Shown here piece by piece: positions 7,262 to 15,703 of a DNA stretch of 64,000 bases. The position numbers and the translations under genes are program-made. This stretch comes from Geminicoccaceae bacterium (GTDB taxonomy: Bacteria; Pseudomonadota; Alphaproteobacteria; Geminicoccales; Geminicoccaceae). Every line of letters starts with the position of its first letter. Within the stretch, counting starts at the first letter, position 1. Location: the NCBI GenBank assembly GCA_028285265.1, contig JANQPX010000040.1:1-64000 (forward strand). The letters run 5' to 3'. The notes beneath the pieces are model-generated. The model ran no database searches. It was not told the DNA's origin and saw only the letters and a list, made by a program, of their open reading frames with translations.

Positions 7262-8262
7262 GCTGTCCTCTTCTTCTTCCGCCATAGGTGCCCGTCTTGG
7301 TAAAAGCCGATGGGCAAATCACGACCTGTGCGTCGAGAGATCTCCTCCATTTGCTCGCGATACCGGGGAAGCTTCATGTGCGTGGGGCAGTAGGGATAAC
7401 CCCTCATGACTCGGTGCCGGCATTGGTTGCCCGAGCTTTTGATCGTGTGTTGGCACTGTGGCGCTTGAGGGAAGCCGTCTCGTCGTAAGGGAACAACTCT
7501 GTCGCCCTCCTTATCGGCGTCGTCCGAGACTTGCTCTGTGCTAGACGCTGGGTAAGTAGGCGTACTTGCTATCCAGTTGATCGGAAGTGGCAGGCTGAAG
7601 CGTCTGGAGATCACTTCCATACGCTCGCGGTACTCGGGCTCTTTCATGTGCTGCGCGCAATAAGGATATCCCCTCATGACCTTGCGTGTGCATCGCATGC
7701 CGGTGCTTTTGACGATGTGCTGGCACTGTGCAGCGCACTTCGATCCGTCTGCGTTCGTGCCCTTGAATTTCTTCATTCGCGCCGATCGGACTGGGTCGGG
7801 CGTATATCCAGAGTTTGCCTTCTTCACCGGCTCTGGCTCGGGCTCTTCGTCAAGAATGGTGGGATGCGGAACGTTGTTGACCTTCTCATAGCAAGTGGCG
7901 CAGAACTCCGAGCCGCTTAGGGCGGCTTCTGGGCAGGCGTCCCCATTTTCGGTTACGCCCATGCACTTGCTCTTCAGCGGAAGAAGCGGGGCAGGTTGAG
8001 CGACTTCGGCGAAATCACTCCCTGTCGGCTCTTCGAGATCAATCCTGGGGATGTTCGGCGCGACCAGCTCGACAGGCTGGTCTAAGTCGACTCGCTCAGC
8101 GCGTGGCTGGAAGTTCCGACACTGGTAACTTTCCGGCAAGTCGTCGGGCAACTGGGGCCAGACGCTCACAGCCTTTCCGCGTCGATCGAGGGCCAATTGC
8201 GGTGAGCCATGGCCGCAGCGGCGACCTGGCAAGCCGTACAAGCAGTGGTCAGCGCAAATCAT
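7258..8262 (-). CDS. multi-zinc-finger protein with duplicated Cys/His modules
   Basis: 334 residues with at least four Cys/His groups. The last two are near-identical modules, QCQHIVKSTGMRCTRKVMRG then YPYCAQHM, and QCQHTIKSSGNQCRHRVMRG then YPYCPTHM, each followed by a helix ending ISRR. An earlier CMGVTENGDACPEAALSG group has a comparable spacing. The pattern C-x-H-x-K-x-G-x-C...YC-x-H recalls the small phage zinc-binding DUF5763-type domain. Its stop and the next start share 4 bases. It likely contacts nucleic acid or protein partners; function unknown. Confidence 0.7.
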   Translation of the reverse strand: MICADHCLYGLPGRRCGHGSPQLALDRRGKAVSVWPQLPDDLPESYQCRNFQPRAERVDLDQPVELVAPNIPRIDLEEPTGSDFAEVAQPAPLLPLKSKCMGVTENGDACPEAALSGSEFCATCYEKVNNVPHPTILDEEPEPEPVKKANSGYTPDPVRSARMKKFKGTNADGSKCAAQCQHIVKSTGMRCTRKVMRGYPYCAQHMKEPEYRERMEVISRRFSLPLPINWIASTPTYPASSTEQVSDDADKEGDRVVPLRRDGFPQAPQCQHTIKSSGNQCRHRVMRGYPYCPTHMKLPRYREQMEEISRRTGRDLPIGFYQDGHLWRKKKRTA

Positions 8263-9014
8263 GCTGCGTCAGTCACGAGCTTTATATCAGCTTGCTTGTC
8301 GGTGACGTTGCTACGACCACGGCCAGCCTTGGTCTGGCTGACGGCGTCGTTGCTCGTGCGCTTCTTCAGTACAACGTCTTCGATCAATGCGAAGATGTCG
8401 CTCAATACATGCTTGGCGCGGTCCGACAGCTTTCCACGCATGCACTCGCTTAGGGCATAGCCGCCGTCTTGCGCCATGCGGTAGCCGGGCTTCTCAGGAA
8501 CGACGTGATCAAGGACTCGGACGCCGAAGGCTTCGAGATAACGTCTCGCGCGGTGGGTCTCATAATCGGTCGTGCAGGAATTCAGTATGCAAGCGACTTT
8601 GGCGGTCGTCTTGGCCGTCTGAAGCTTGCCCCAAACCATCGCCGCAGGCTGGCAGTCGTCTAGGCATGGCCGCGCGGGGATGAGCATGATTTCGGCGATG
8701 TTTGCGAGATCGCCAAACATCGACTTGGCGCGTGGCTTTAAATCGATGACGACATAGTCGAAAAATGCACGCTGCTCTCGGGCCTTGGCGACGCTGGCGA
8801 ACGACCGGACGACGATCTCTGGCAAACCCTTTTCGACTCGCCTATTGCTCCAGTGGATTATCGTGTCTTGTTCGGTGTCGAGATCGGCTAGAAGCACGCT
8901 GAAGCCCATAGCCTTAAGTTCAACGGCGAGCGTTCTGGCGATGGTGCTCTTGCCGCAACCGCCTTTCATTGATCCTAAAGCTATGACGCGGCCAGGGTTT
9001 CTCTTCTTTTTCAT
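8259..9014 (-). CDS. ParA-family ATPase (first of two)
   Basis: 251 residues with a deviant Walker A motif MKGGCGKST (about residues 15-23), the ADLDTEQD segment and a DYVVIDLKP Walker B-like strand. This is the ParA/MinD/Soj fold. It sits in an operon without a recognisable centromere-binding partner next to it, unlike the second ParA at 18976, so a role in plasmid-style partition, particle or protein positioning is open. Its stop overlaps the zinc-finger gene start by 4 bases. Confidence 0.85.
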   Translation of the reverse strand: MKKKRNPGRVIALGSMKGGCGKSTIARTLAVELKAMGFSVLLADLDTEQDTIIHWSNRRVEKGLPEIVVRSFASVAKAREQRAFFDYVVIDLKPRAKSMFGDLANIAEIMLIPARPCLDDCQPAAMVWGKLQTAKTTAKVACILNSCTTDYETHRARRYLEAFGVRVLDHVVPEKPGYRMAQDGGYALSECMRGKLSDRAKHVLSDIFALIEDVVLKKRTSNDAVSQTKAGRGRSNVTDKQADIKLVTDAA

Positions 9015-9024
9015 CGTTTCCTCT

Positions 9025-9351
9025 TCAGTTCTTGGGGATGGGGGGGAGGCGATCTAGGCAGACAGAGAGAAGCTCTTCCGACGCTCTGACAGTGAGTTCG
9101 AGTGCTTCTATGCCCTCAAGCGCGAGGTCCAATTCGCGCTGGCATTGCTGGCGATCGGCGCGAACGTTCCGATACAGAGCGCTGACGCGATCCACGTCGC
9201 TGATCGCCGGGGGATGTGTTGCAGAGCTGAGAAAGACGCCAGCCGAAAAGCTGACCACGATCATCAAGGTGGAGGCCACGAGTGTCTTCATAGTCGCGTG
9301 GCCGTCTTCACCTTTCGGCAGGCTGAAGGCGCTGCGAATACTCTTGGTCAC
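9025..9351 (-). CDS. small membrane-anchored protein
   Basis: 108 residues from a GTG at 9351, or 88 from the ATG at 9291 (MKTLVASTLMIVVSFSAGVF), which begins a single N-terminal membrane segment. The exported part is a long helix (QQCQRELDLALEGIEALELTV) likely to coil. The shape resembles an inner-membrane spanin, but lysis genes lie elsewhere in this phage, so the function is left open. Confidence 0.55.
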   Translation of the reverse strand: MTKSIRSAFSLPKGEDGHATMKTLVASTLMIVVSFSAGVFLSSATHPPAISDVDRVSALYRNVRADRQQCQRELDLALEGIEALELTVRASEELLSVCLDRLPPIPKN

Positions 9352-9914
9352 GTCTCGAATTCTGGCGGCACCGATAACGATGGTCCTGTCCTCTGATTGA
9401 TGGTTTTTATTGATCGGTTACTTCAGAGGTACGCGCCTTGGCGGGTTGAGCATGCGAGTCTTTGGGGAGAAACGCGCTCATCGCTGGGACCATCGGGCAA
9501 TCCCTCGATGGCCTTTGGCGTGGTCACCAACACCTTGTGCAATGCGCCTCTGGGATACGAGGCAACCCAGAGCTGCTTGGGGTGTGGGCCTCCCGCCGCC
9601 TGCCCGTGGCGTCAAGGTGGGGGCAGGGGCGCGTACCACTGAAACAACCGATTATTGAACCTTGACCAGCACGGCGCGGGGGGAGCATGTTACCGGCCAA
9701 GGTTCTAGCCAAATCACAAACCAATGCGGTTTGCTTTATCGTCGTCACCTCTCATGAATGGGCTTCGAAGATACTTGCATGACGAAGCTTGGTTGACCGC
9801 GCCTCATGTTCTCTGGGGCTCCGGTCCGCTCGCCTTCCATGGCTGTGAAACTGCGAGCGGACCGGGAATGACTCACTGTCGATTGGCAATCCAGCGAGCC
9901 ATGGAAGCTCATCG
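9352..9914. other. 560-base gap with strong hairpins, no convincing gene
   Basis: Between the small membrane gene and bet there is no open frame with family or ribosome-binding support. Three hairpins stand out: CTCTGGG/CCCAGAG (9548-9554 with 9566-9572), CCTGCCC/GGGCAGG (9599-9605 with 9621-9627), and a perfect 13-base stem with arms 9821-9833 and 9853-9865 and a 19-base loop. The last lies about 50 bases past the bet stop but has no T-run. The gap may hold a promoter for the downstream part of the operon and a structured RNA; strand is undecided. Confidence 0.5.
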
Positions 9915-10988
9915 TTAGAGAAGCTTGCCGGTGCCGCCGCCATTGCCATCGGCTGCGGCTCGATCGTTGAGAATGCTCTCGATTTTCTGGCTGAACTTCG
10001 TGTGCCGATTCACGTTGTCGACTTGGCTGACGAGCCCCGCGTTGTGCTGGGCAATCAAGTTTGCCATGGCCAACGTTGGGGCCTTTTTGAGCGCGTCTTG
10101 AAGCACGCGCGGTACCTCGCTCAGTGAATCAAGCTCTCGCTCTGGTTCGTCTGGCGACACCCAGAAGAGAATGCGAGTGTCAGCGGGCTCGGCCTTCGTA
10201 GGCTGTTGGACGACCTCTCCATCGCTGGTGACAACTTCGGTCACCTCGACGCTATGGGCGTCGATGATGTTCTGATCATTTGATGACTCACCGAACTGCT
10301 TCAGCCCAGCGTTGCCGTCCTTCGCAGGCGCGGTGAGGGTGATGTCTTCCGCGTGGCCATTGATCGTCTGGCCTGCCATCTCTTCAGCAGTCGGTATGCT
10401 GTTCTCTTCAGGGAAGGCAGCGCGTAGAGCTGCGGCCTCGGCGCATTTATTGAGTTGTCCGTATGGGCGTCTCGCCCACATGCGATTAGGCGTGGGGTCT
10501 GCGCCCTTTTGGGCATACTCTTCGAGCCAGTACACCTTGGGGCCAGAAAACTCGCACTTTTGGCCCTGGATAATCCTATAGACGGAGCACTGCGCCCATT
10601 CGGGAAATGTGATATCAGTCTTGCCGACCTTTGCTGTTCGCAAGGGGCCGTGTTCGATGTCCGACAAACCAGCATACTCGCCAGTTCTCATCGCTGTGAT
10701 GCGCGTCTCGCCGATGCTAGGCCAAATCGATTCGATCTCTCGTTTCTCTTTGGCGTCCCATGTCGTGACGATATGAAAAGGTTTCTTGATCGGGTCGAGG
10801 CCACGCGCCTTGCAGTAGTCGATGACCGTGCAGATCATTTCGTCTGATGACCCACGGTAAAGAGTTGTCTTCAACACGTGCCATGCTTCGGGCGTGATGC
10901 CACGCGCCTCGCCTGCCTCGGGTAGCTTCGTTTGTAACGGGACGAGCGCCGTCGTCTCCGTTCGTTCCAGTACGGCTGCTTCAGCCAT
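9915..10988 (-). CDS. bet: phage recombination protein Bet (RecT/Redbeta-type single-strand annealing protein)
   Basis: 357 residues. The first 200 match the Bet family: GLDPIKKPFHIVTTWD, WPSIGETRITAMRTGEYAGL, FPEWAQCSVYRII, RMWARRPYGQLNKCAEAAAL and RAAFPEE. The last 150 residues are variable and probably a flexible partner-binding tail. It anneals single strands made by the neighbouring exonuclease during phage recombination and replication. It overlaps the exonuclease gene by 8 bases, which is the usual exo/bet pairing. Confidence 0.93.
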   Translation of the reverse strand: MAEAAVLERTETTALVPLQTKLPEAGEARGITPEAWHVLKTTLYRGSSDEMICTVIDYCKARGLDPIKKPFHIVTTWDAKEKREIESIWPSIGETRITAMRTGEYAGLSDIEHGPLRTAKVGKTDITFPEWAQCSVYRIIQGQKCEFSGPKVYWLEEYAQKGADPTPNRMWARRPYGQLNKCAEAAALRAAFPEENSIPTAEEMAGQTINGHAEDITLTAPAKDGNAGLKQFGESSNDQNIIDAHSVEVTEVVTSDGEVVQQPTKAEPADTRILFWVSPDEPERELDSLSEVPRVLQDALKKAPTLAMANLIAQHNAGLVSQVDNVNRHTKFSQKIESILNDRAAADGNGGGTGKLL

Positions 10989-11928
10989 TGGGGGTCACTC
11001 CTTTGGTCTCTTTCATCCTGAAAGTTCGAACGCCTGCCTTGTTGGTCTTCCAGTTGATCGCGGCGGCGTTGCCTATGACCGCCGCTTCGGCATCTTTCAT
11101 GATCTCTTGAAACCAACGCTGGTCGGCATTGATGGTCTTCTCGGCGGCTGAGAAGTCGGCTTTAGCTTGCAAGAATCGCCTGGCGCGGCGCTCAGCTTCG
11201 TCGCCCTTGACGGTGATTGTCTTGTTGGGGTTGCTTTCCCAGTAGAGCGCCTTGAACGCATCATACTCGGGGTCGCCTTCGCCTGGTGGCGGTAGAACAC
11301 CGTTCTCCAGGTCGTCCATGAAGTCGCCGACCCTGAGCTCAATTCGCTCGATCGCCTTCGGGTCGGGTTCTGTTTCCATCCATTCGAGCTGTCCCAGCCC
11401 GAGATTGAAACAGGCGATGATACCGGCCTCAGCTCTGGTCGTGGCGAACTGGACTTGATGCTGAATGCCGACATGCATTGGCGGTCCATCGCGCCAGTGC
11501 GTGCGGTATGTAGGCGACAACACACATTTGATTTCAATGATGCGTTTGCCGTCGAAGATGACTGCGCCATCTGGCGTCGAGTACATCGGCAACCACGCAT
11601 GCTTCGAGTAGCCGTCGAGTTTGTTAACCGGTGACTCGAGTTCTTCACTGAGCAGGTCAATAACAAAGGGCTCAAGGAGGTTGCCGAGTCTGACGGGCAC
11701 TTCATCGCCGGGGTCCGGTAACGCCTTCTCGCCCTTTAAATGCATGGCATAAGCTAGGGGCCCATACCTCCCCGGAAAGAGGTTGAAGAGCGCGGGGACT
11801 CCCGATGCCGATGCTTGCATAAAGCCCGGCGCATGCATTCTTTCGAAGTCGCCGTGTTCGTAGGGGATCATGCCCCACGGGAGGTCTTCGAGTGATTCTT
11901 GCGGCGTTGCTGCTACTGGCGCGTCCAT
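10981..11928 (-). CDS. YqaJ-type phage exonuclease
   Basis: 315 residues of the PD-(D/E)XK lambda-exonuclease/YqaJ superfamily. Visible motifs are RLGNLLEPFVIDLL (motif I glutamate), STPDGAVIFDG (catalytic Asp), IIEIKC (ExK) and VGIQHQVQFAT (motif IV Gln). It should degrade 5' ends of double-stranded DNA to give the substrate for Bet. A C-terminal extension of about 90 residues is helical. It is followed 8 bases in overlap by bet. Confidence 0.9.
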   Translation of the reverse strand: MDAPVAATPQESLEDLPWGMIPYEHGDFERMHAPGFMQASASGVPALFNLFPGRYGPLAYAMHLKGEKALPDPGDEVPVRLGNLLEPFVIDLLSEELESPVNKLDGYSKHAWLPMYSTPDGAVIFDGKRIIEIKCVLSPTYRTHWRDGPPMHVGIQHQVQFATTRAEAGIIACFNLGLGQLEWMETEPDPKAIERIELRVGDFMDDLENGVLPPPGEGDPEYDAFKALYWESNPNKTITVKGDEAERRARRFLQAKADFSAAEKTINADQRWFQEIMKDAEAAVIGNAAAINWKTNKAGVRTFRMKETKGVTPNG

Positions 11929-11933
11929 GGCTA

Positions 11934-12185
11934 CTATCCCATGAACTCTGGCTTGCCGTGCCGGTGTGGATGTCGGCGAGGTGATGGATTGCTCGGCGTG
12001 TCGGTTGGTTCGCGGCCCGTCTTTGTCAGAAGGTCGTTGATGGCGCCGAGCATGTCCGTCCCTTCGCCGAGTTCTGTGGCGACCATCAGCGATACTTTGC
12101 GCTCGCCGAATTGGAATATTGCCATGCCGTTGCTCCCTTCGAGAGCAAGCTTCAGTCGTTCTTCAATGCCGTCTGTGGGGCTCAT
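11934..12185 (-). CDS. hypothetical early protein
   Basis: 83 residues, not recognised. The N-terminal 55 residues look folded, with the strand pattern MAIFQFGERKVSLMVATELG, and the C-terminus is basic and disordered (RRHPHRHGK). It starts 4 bases inside the previous stop and ends 5 bases before the exonuclease start. Confidence 0.6.
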   Translation of the reverse strand: MSPTDGIEERLKLALEGSNGMAIFQFGERKVSLMVATELGEGTDMLGAINDLLTKTGREPTDTPSNPSPRRHPHRHGKPEFMG

Positions 12186-12541
12186 GCGGCTGCTTCCTCG
12201 GTCAATTCTTCTGGGGGGAGACTCCGCTCTTCGGCGAGCGTTTCGCGCGCCCAGTCCGTCAAATCTCGATCGATGCGCGTCTCATAGGCGGCGAGCCAAC
12301 GACGGAACATTTCGAATGGGACTGGGAGCGAGCGGCCAAGGATGGGCGCATCACCTTGATAGACGAGGCGGAAGCGCACGCATGGCCGCTGGTAATATGG
12401 ATGGGAGGGGTCCGAAACGACGTCTTTGCCGACCGCTTCGACGTACCGAAGCTCGGAACGTCTCGGTGTGGTGCGCCGGTAGACCGTGTTGATCACAACG
12501 CCAAGGTCTCGCGCTGTCTCCGATTTTGGATGGTGGATCAC
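12182..12541 (-). CDS. hypothetical early protein
   Basis: 119 residues, not recognised. A soluble alpha/beta sequence containing PYYQRPCVRFRLVYQGD and a helical, acidic C-terminus. It overlaps its neighbours by 4 bases on both sides, so it is translated as part of the recombination operon. Confidence 0.6.
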   Translation of the reverse strand: MIHHPKSETARDLGVVINTVYRRTTPRRSELRYVEAVGKDVVSDPSHPYYQRPCVRFRLVYQGDAPILGRSLPVPFEMFRRWLAAYETRIDRDLTDWARETLAEERSLPPEELTEEAAA

Positions 12542-12852
12542 GCCGCCGCCTCATGAGCGATTGTGGCGTGAACCTCTCTTATCAGGCTATCGAACGCCTT
12601 CATTGGGTCGTTGCCGGGCGCGACCTCTTTTGACCCGAGCACCTCCGGGGCATCGCTTTTGCGATTCACTATGAAGCACAAGAGAATCTTGCCTGTGCCC
12701 ATGGACTTCTGCCCACAAAACGCGCCGTTGAGTGCAGTTTCCGCTTCTCGCGCTAATTCGCAGATGTCGAGCGGGCAGACGATTTCGCGTTTCTCGTACT
12801 TCTCATCGAAATGCATCCACTCATGGAATTGCACTGTTGTTGGGGCTGGCAT
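12538..12852 (-). CDS. hypothetical early protein, first gene of the leftward operon
   Basis: 104 residues, not recognised. It contains FDEKYEKREIVCPLDICELA and KILLCFIVNRKSD. As the first gene after the operator-controlled promoter at 12901-12946, it is likely to be expressed earliest. It overlaps the following gene by 4 bases. Confidence 0.6.
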   Translation of the reverse strand: MPAPTTVQFHEWMHFDEKYEKREIVCPLDICELAREAETALNGAFCGQKSMGTGKILLCFIVNRKSDAPEVLGSKEVAPGNDPMKAFDSLIREVHATIAHEAAA

Positions 12853-12895
12853 TTGAGGCGCTCCGTCTCGCGCAGTTGCGGTGCGATTGAGAGGA

Positions 12896-12947
12896 GAGTA
12901 TACAGACAGCCTGTAAGCGTCAATGGTGAATTACAGACAGTATGTAA
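12896..12947 (-). promoter_or_regulatory. leftward early promoter with two operator copies
   Basis: On the minus strand, TATACT and an upstream TTGACG (15-base spacer, slightly short) make a promoter for the 12852 gene. Two operator copies cover it: TACAGACAGCCTGTA (12901-12915) between the boxes and TACAGACAGTATGTA (12932-12946) upstream, 31 bases apart or about three helical turns. Two more copies flank the repressor/Cro genes at 15169 and 15232, so this is the natural target of the XRE repressor (inference). Confidence 0.65.
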
Positions 12948-13068
12948 AATTTATGCCAAAGCGCAGATTGGTTCGGCAAATTACATCACGTGTTTGTGAT
13001 CTGGGTCTTGATGTGTGGCGCAGATGCAAGGCAAAAAGTTTTGGAAAATTGTACAGGAATAGAACGTG

Positions 13069-13875
13069 ATGGATCCTTCTGATTGTGAGGCGCGTTCCCC
13101 TGCGCCCGATATAAACGCTGCTGAAGGTCAAGGGGCTGAGCGGCAAGGCGATAATTCCGAAATTGGTTGTCTGTGTGGCCAGCTAGAGCAAATCGATGGC
13201 GAATTGGCCAAATTGAAGATGCCAGAGGAAGAGCACGACGCGGCGATTGCAAGGCGGGTGGCTGAGTTGATGGAAAGGCGCAAAGCCCTGTTTCATCAGG
13301 CCGTCTGTTTGCCTCGGCTTCTGCCAAACGAACTTCCGCAATTGCTGCAGTCGGTGATCGACCAGCTCAAAGCTGGGGGTGTGTTTTCATGCAGAGACAG
13401 TGGTGACGCCGAGGCTACCTTGAAGGGTCTGCAGCGTGTGGCGGGTGGCCTTCGTAAAATTTGCTCGTCTGGTCACACACGGCGTTGGATTAAGGCGGCG
13501 GCTGAAAGGGAGGTTAGACATCAGACCTGGCACGGCGACGAAACGCTTATCGTAAACCAATCCTCAATCGATCCAGATAGCGGCAGCTTCTTGATCTCCG
13601 CTGTCTCAGACGCATTTTGCGATGTCCTTGGTTACACTCCCGAAGAATGTATAGGAAAGCCAGTATCGGCCTATATGACGCCGGGTACGCGGGAGAGATA
13701 CCACCGACTGGCGGCTGACTTTAAGAGAACGGGCATGATCCGTAACGTGCCTTACGAGTTCCTGACAAAGTCAGGCGTTGCGAGGCCCGTGACAGCTAAC
13801 TGCCTCGGCGAATTCGGTACAAATGGCGAGGTTGTCAGGGGGTATGCCGTCACAAGGCTTGTCCAGCGTGGCTAG
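13069..13875 (+). CDS. PAS-domain protein, paralog 1
   Basis: 268 residues from the ATG at 13069 (a GTG one codon earlier is possible). The N-terminal 130 residues are helical (LEQIDGELAKLKMPEEEHD, LLPNELPQLLQSVIDQLK), and the C-terminal 110 form a PAS domain: AVSDAFCDVLGYTPEECIGK, SAYMTPGTRERY, then PYEFLTKSGVARPVTANCL. No kinase, GGDEF or HTH output domain is present. It is about half identical by eye to the next gene. The two share an upstream sequence with TACAGG-ATAGAAC just before the start. A role as sensor or partner of the phage switch is inferred from location only. Confidence 0.8.
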   Translation: MDPSDCEARSPAPDINAAEGQGAERQGDNSEIGCLCGQLEQIDGELAKLKMPEEEHDAAIARRVAELMERRKALFHQAVCLPRLLPNELPQLLQSVIDQLKAGGVFSCRDSGDAEATLKGLQRVAGGLRKICSSGHTRRWIKAAAEREVRHQTWHGDETLIVNQSSIDPDSGSFLISAVSDAFCDVLGYTPEECIGKPVSAYMTPGTRERYHRLAADFKRTGMIRNVPYEFLTKSGVARPVTANCLGEFGTNGEVVRGYAVTRLVQRG

Positions 13876-14003
13876 CGTCTAGCCGTTCCGGCTCCTGGCA
13901 AATCATTTTCACCTACAAGACTCTCGAGTTCTGCGCGCGTGCCCCGGATCGGTAGCGCAAGTGCAATGTAAGACGGCTTGGAACACTTACAGGGATAGAA
14001 CCG

Positions 14004-14810
14004 ATGCAAGCTAGTAGTTCACCTGCCCGCACAAGTGAGCCAAAGGAGAGCGCGGCTTGCAGTCAGGATGGTCATTCGGACGCGCGCTGTTCTGATATGG
14101 CCCGCTTTTGCAACCGACTTGAGAGAATCAACAAGGAGTTGGCCGCATTACAAATGCCTGACAAAGAGCATGACTTGGCGGTTTCTGAGCGTGTGGTTGA
14201 ATTGGTTGATCAACGGAGAGCATTGTTTCGTGCGACTGTTTGTCTGCGACGGCTTCTGCCCACTGAGCTTCCTCATTTGCTGCAATTGCTGATCGACCAG
14301 CTCAGAGATGCGGACATGATCTCATGCCGTGATAGGGGCGAGGTCGAAGATGCCTTCACAGGGCTTCGACGGGTGGCGAGTGGCCTTCGTCAACTCTGCC
14401 CCATCGGACGCACCAGGCGTCGGATCAGAGCGACGGCTGAGGCGGCAATCAAACGCCAGACTTGGCACGGCGACGACACGATCATGGCCGTTTCGTCCGA
14501 ATGGGACGGCTCGCGCGACCTTGTGTACGCCGGAGTTTCAGAGTCTTGGTGCGACTATCTTGGCTATGAGCCTAGCGAGGCCATAGGTCGACCGCTGAGA
14601 ACCTTCATGACGCCAAATGGTCTGGACTGCTACGATGGTCAGTTCTTGGCAAGCCTGAGGCGGGACGGGTGCGTTCACGGGCAGGTCATCGAACTCCGCG
14701 CGAAGTCGGGTCAAGCCAGACGGGTCAAAGTTAACGTTATGGCCGAAGTCGACGAAAGAGGACGCCTCGTAAGATCGTTCGGGGCCAATAGGCCCGCCTT
14801 CCAAATCTGA
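14004..14810 (+). CDS. PAS-domain protein, paralog 2
   Basis: 268 residues, same length and layout as paralog 1: a helical N-terminal half (LERINKELAALQMPDKEHD, LLPTELPHLLQLLIDQL), the shared RQTWHGDDT joint, then a PAS domain (GVSESWCDYLGYEPSEAIGR, TFMTPNGLDCYD, ELRAKSGQARRVKVNVM). The leader with TACAGGGATAGAAC before the ATG is copied from paralog 1. It converges on the XRE repressor gene. It is probably a tandem duplication followed by divergence, which suggests two different signals or partners. Confidence 0.8.
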   Translation: MQASSSPARTSEPKESAACSQDGHSDARCSDMARFCNRLERINKELAALQMPDKEHDLAVSERVVELVDQRRALFRATVCLRRLLPTELPHLLQLLIDQLRDADMISCRDRGEVEDAFTGLRRVASGLRQLCPIGRTRRRIRATAEAAIKRQTWHGDDTIMAVSSEWDGSRDLVYAGVSESWCDYLGYEPSEAIGRPLRTFMTPNGLDCYDGQFLASLRRDGCVHGQVIELRAKSGQARRVKVNVMAEVDERGRLVRSFGANRPAFQI

Positions 14811-14821
14811 CGCAAAGTCCT

Positions 14822-15142
14822 TCAGGCGATTGGCAGATTATCGTCGCCTACGAGCTTCTTTAGCTCTGCAATCGTGGCCTGGGTCATCTTGTAGGGCATC
14901 GCGTCTGGAATGCCGCGAAAAATGAACTCTAGCGTCACGCCAGGGTAACGTTCGCACAACGCTATCATCGGCCAGACCGTTGGTGGGTTCTGCCCACGCT
15001 CGTAGTTCGAATGGGCCTGAATCGTCACGCCGTAGGTTTCAGCGAACTCGCCTGACCGTGGATATCCTAGTGCTAGCCTTAGAGCCTTAATTCGCAGACC
15101 GATATTGGTTGCCGAGAGCAAGTCTGCCGGCGTTTCTGCCAT
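14822..15142 (-). CDS. XRE-family repressor-like protein
   Basis: 106 residues. A helix-turn-helix XRE domain covers most of it: IGLRIKALRLALGYPRSGEF, then YGVTIQAHSNYERG and GVTLEFIFRGIPDAM. It has no C-terminal LexA/CI-type autoprotease domain, so induction must work another way. It diverges from the Cro-like gene across two operator copies, the usual arrangement of a lysogeny switch. Confidence 0.78.
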   Translation of the reverse strand: MAETPADLLSATNIGLRIKALRLALGYPRSGEFAETYGVTIQAHSNYERGQNPPTVWPMIALCERYPGVTLEFIFRGIPDAMPYKMTQATIAELKKLVGDDNLPIA

Positions 15143-15168
15143 GTCGTTTTACCGAAAAGAAACAATTC

Positions 15169-15254
15169 TACAGAAACGTTGTATACCACCCCTGGTGGGG
15201 TTTGTCCCAGATTCGATATGACTTGACACCTTACAGAGAGCCTGTAGACATATT
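15169..15254 (+). promoter_or_regulatory. switch region: two operators and a rightward promoter
   Basis: Between the divergent repressor and Cro-like genes are TACAGAAACGTTGTA (15169-15183) and TACAGAGAGCCTGTA (15232-15246). The second matches the copy at 12901 at 14 of 15 positions. It lies just after a rightward -35 TTGACA (15223-15228) and over the spacer. The ATG at 15258 has no Shine-Dalgarno sequence and may be read leaderless or nearly so. Confidence 0.65.
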
Positions 15255-15257
15255 TTC

Positions 15258-15533
15258 ATGGCAGGCAAGATTCGAGATTCAGCTACCTTAGCCGCAATTG
15301 ACGTCTTCGGTAGCCGAGCGGCGTTGCAGCGCGGGCTCAACGTCACCCCTCAACACATCACGAACTGGTTTACTGATGGCCTTCCGCCGAAGCGGGCATG
15401 GCAAACGATCAGCTATGCACTGCGTCGAAACATGGAGATACCTGACGAATTACTTTGCGAAGTGCCTTGTGATGCCGAGCGCAAGGCTATCGGTAGGAGG
15501 CGCAAGACAACCAAAGAGCTCGAATTGGTATGA
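15258..15533 (+). CDS. Cro-like DNA-binding protein
   Basis: 91 residues. FGSRAALQRGLNVTPQHITNW resembles the DicA/Cro-type helix-turn-helix (FGS...AAL...GVTPQAVSKW), followed by LPPKRAWQTISYAL, and a basic end RRRKTTKELE. It is the first rightward gene from the switch promoter. It would compete with the XRE repressor at the shared operators. Confidence 0.7.
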   Translation: MAGKIRDSATLAAIDVFGSRAALQRGLNVTPQHITNWFTDGLPPKRAWQTISYALRRNMEIPDELLCEVPCDAERKAIGRRRKTTKELELV

Positions 15534-15703
15534 GCGCTGCCGCTGGCATTGCTGATAAATTTTGCGTTGATTTTACACGTCCTAATACGATATTCGTGCT
15601 TTCGCGAATGAGGTGGTCGGGCGTAGGACACCCGGTCTCCTTGGCCTCGACGGGCCAAAAGCAACTAGGATCTGGAGGACTCCACTCTACAGAGGAGTCC
15701 CGA

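Noticed and set aside
9397..9918. Short frames on both strands in the bet-ParA gap
   Set aside because: Overlapping, without ribosome-binding sites, and disrupted by hairpins; better read as non-coding.
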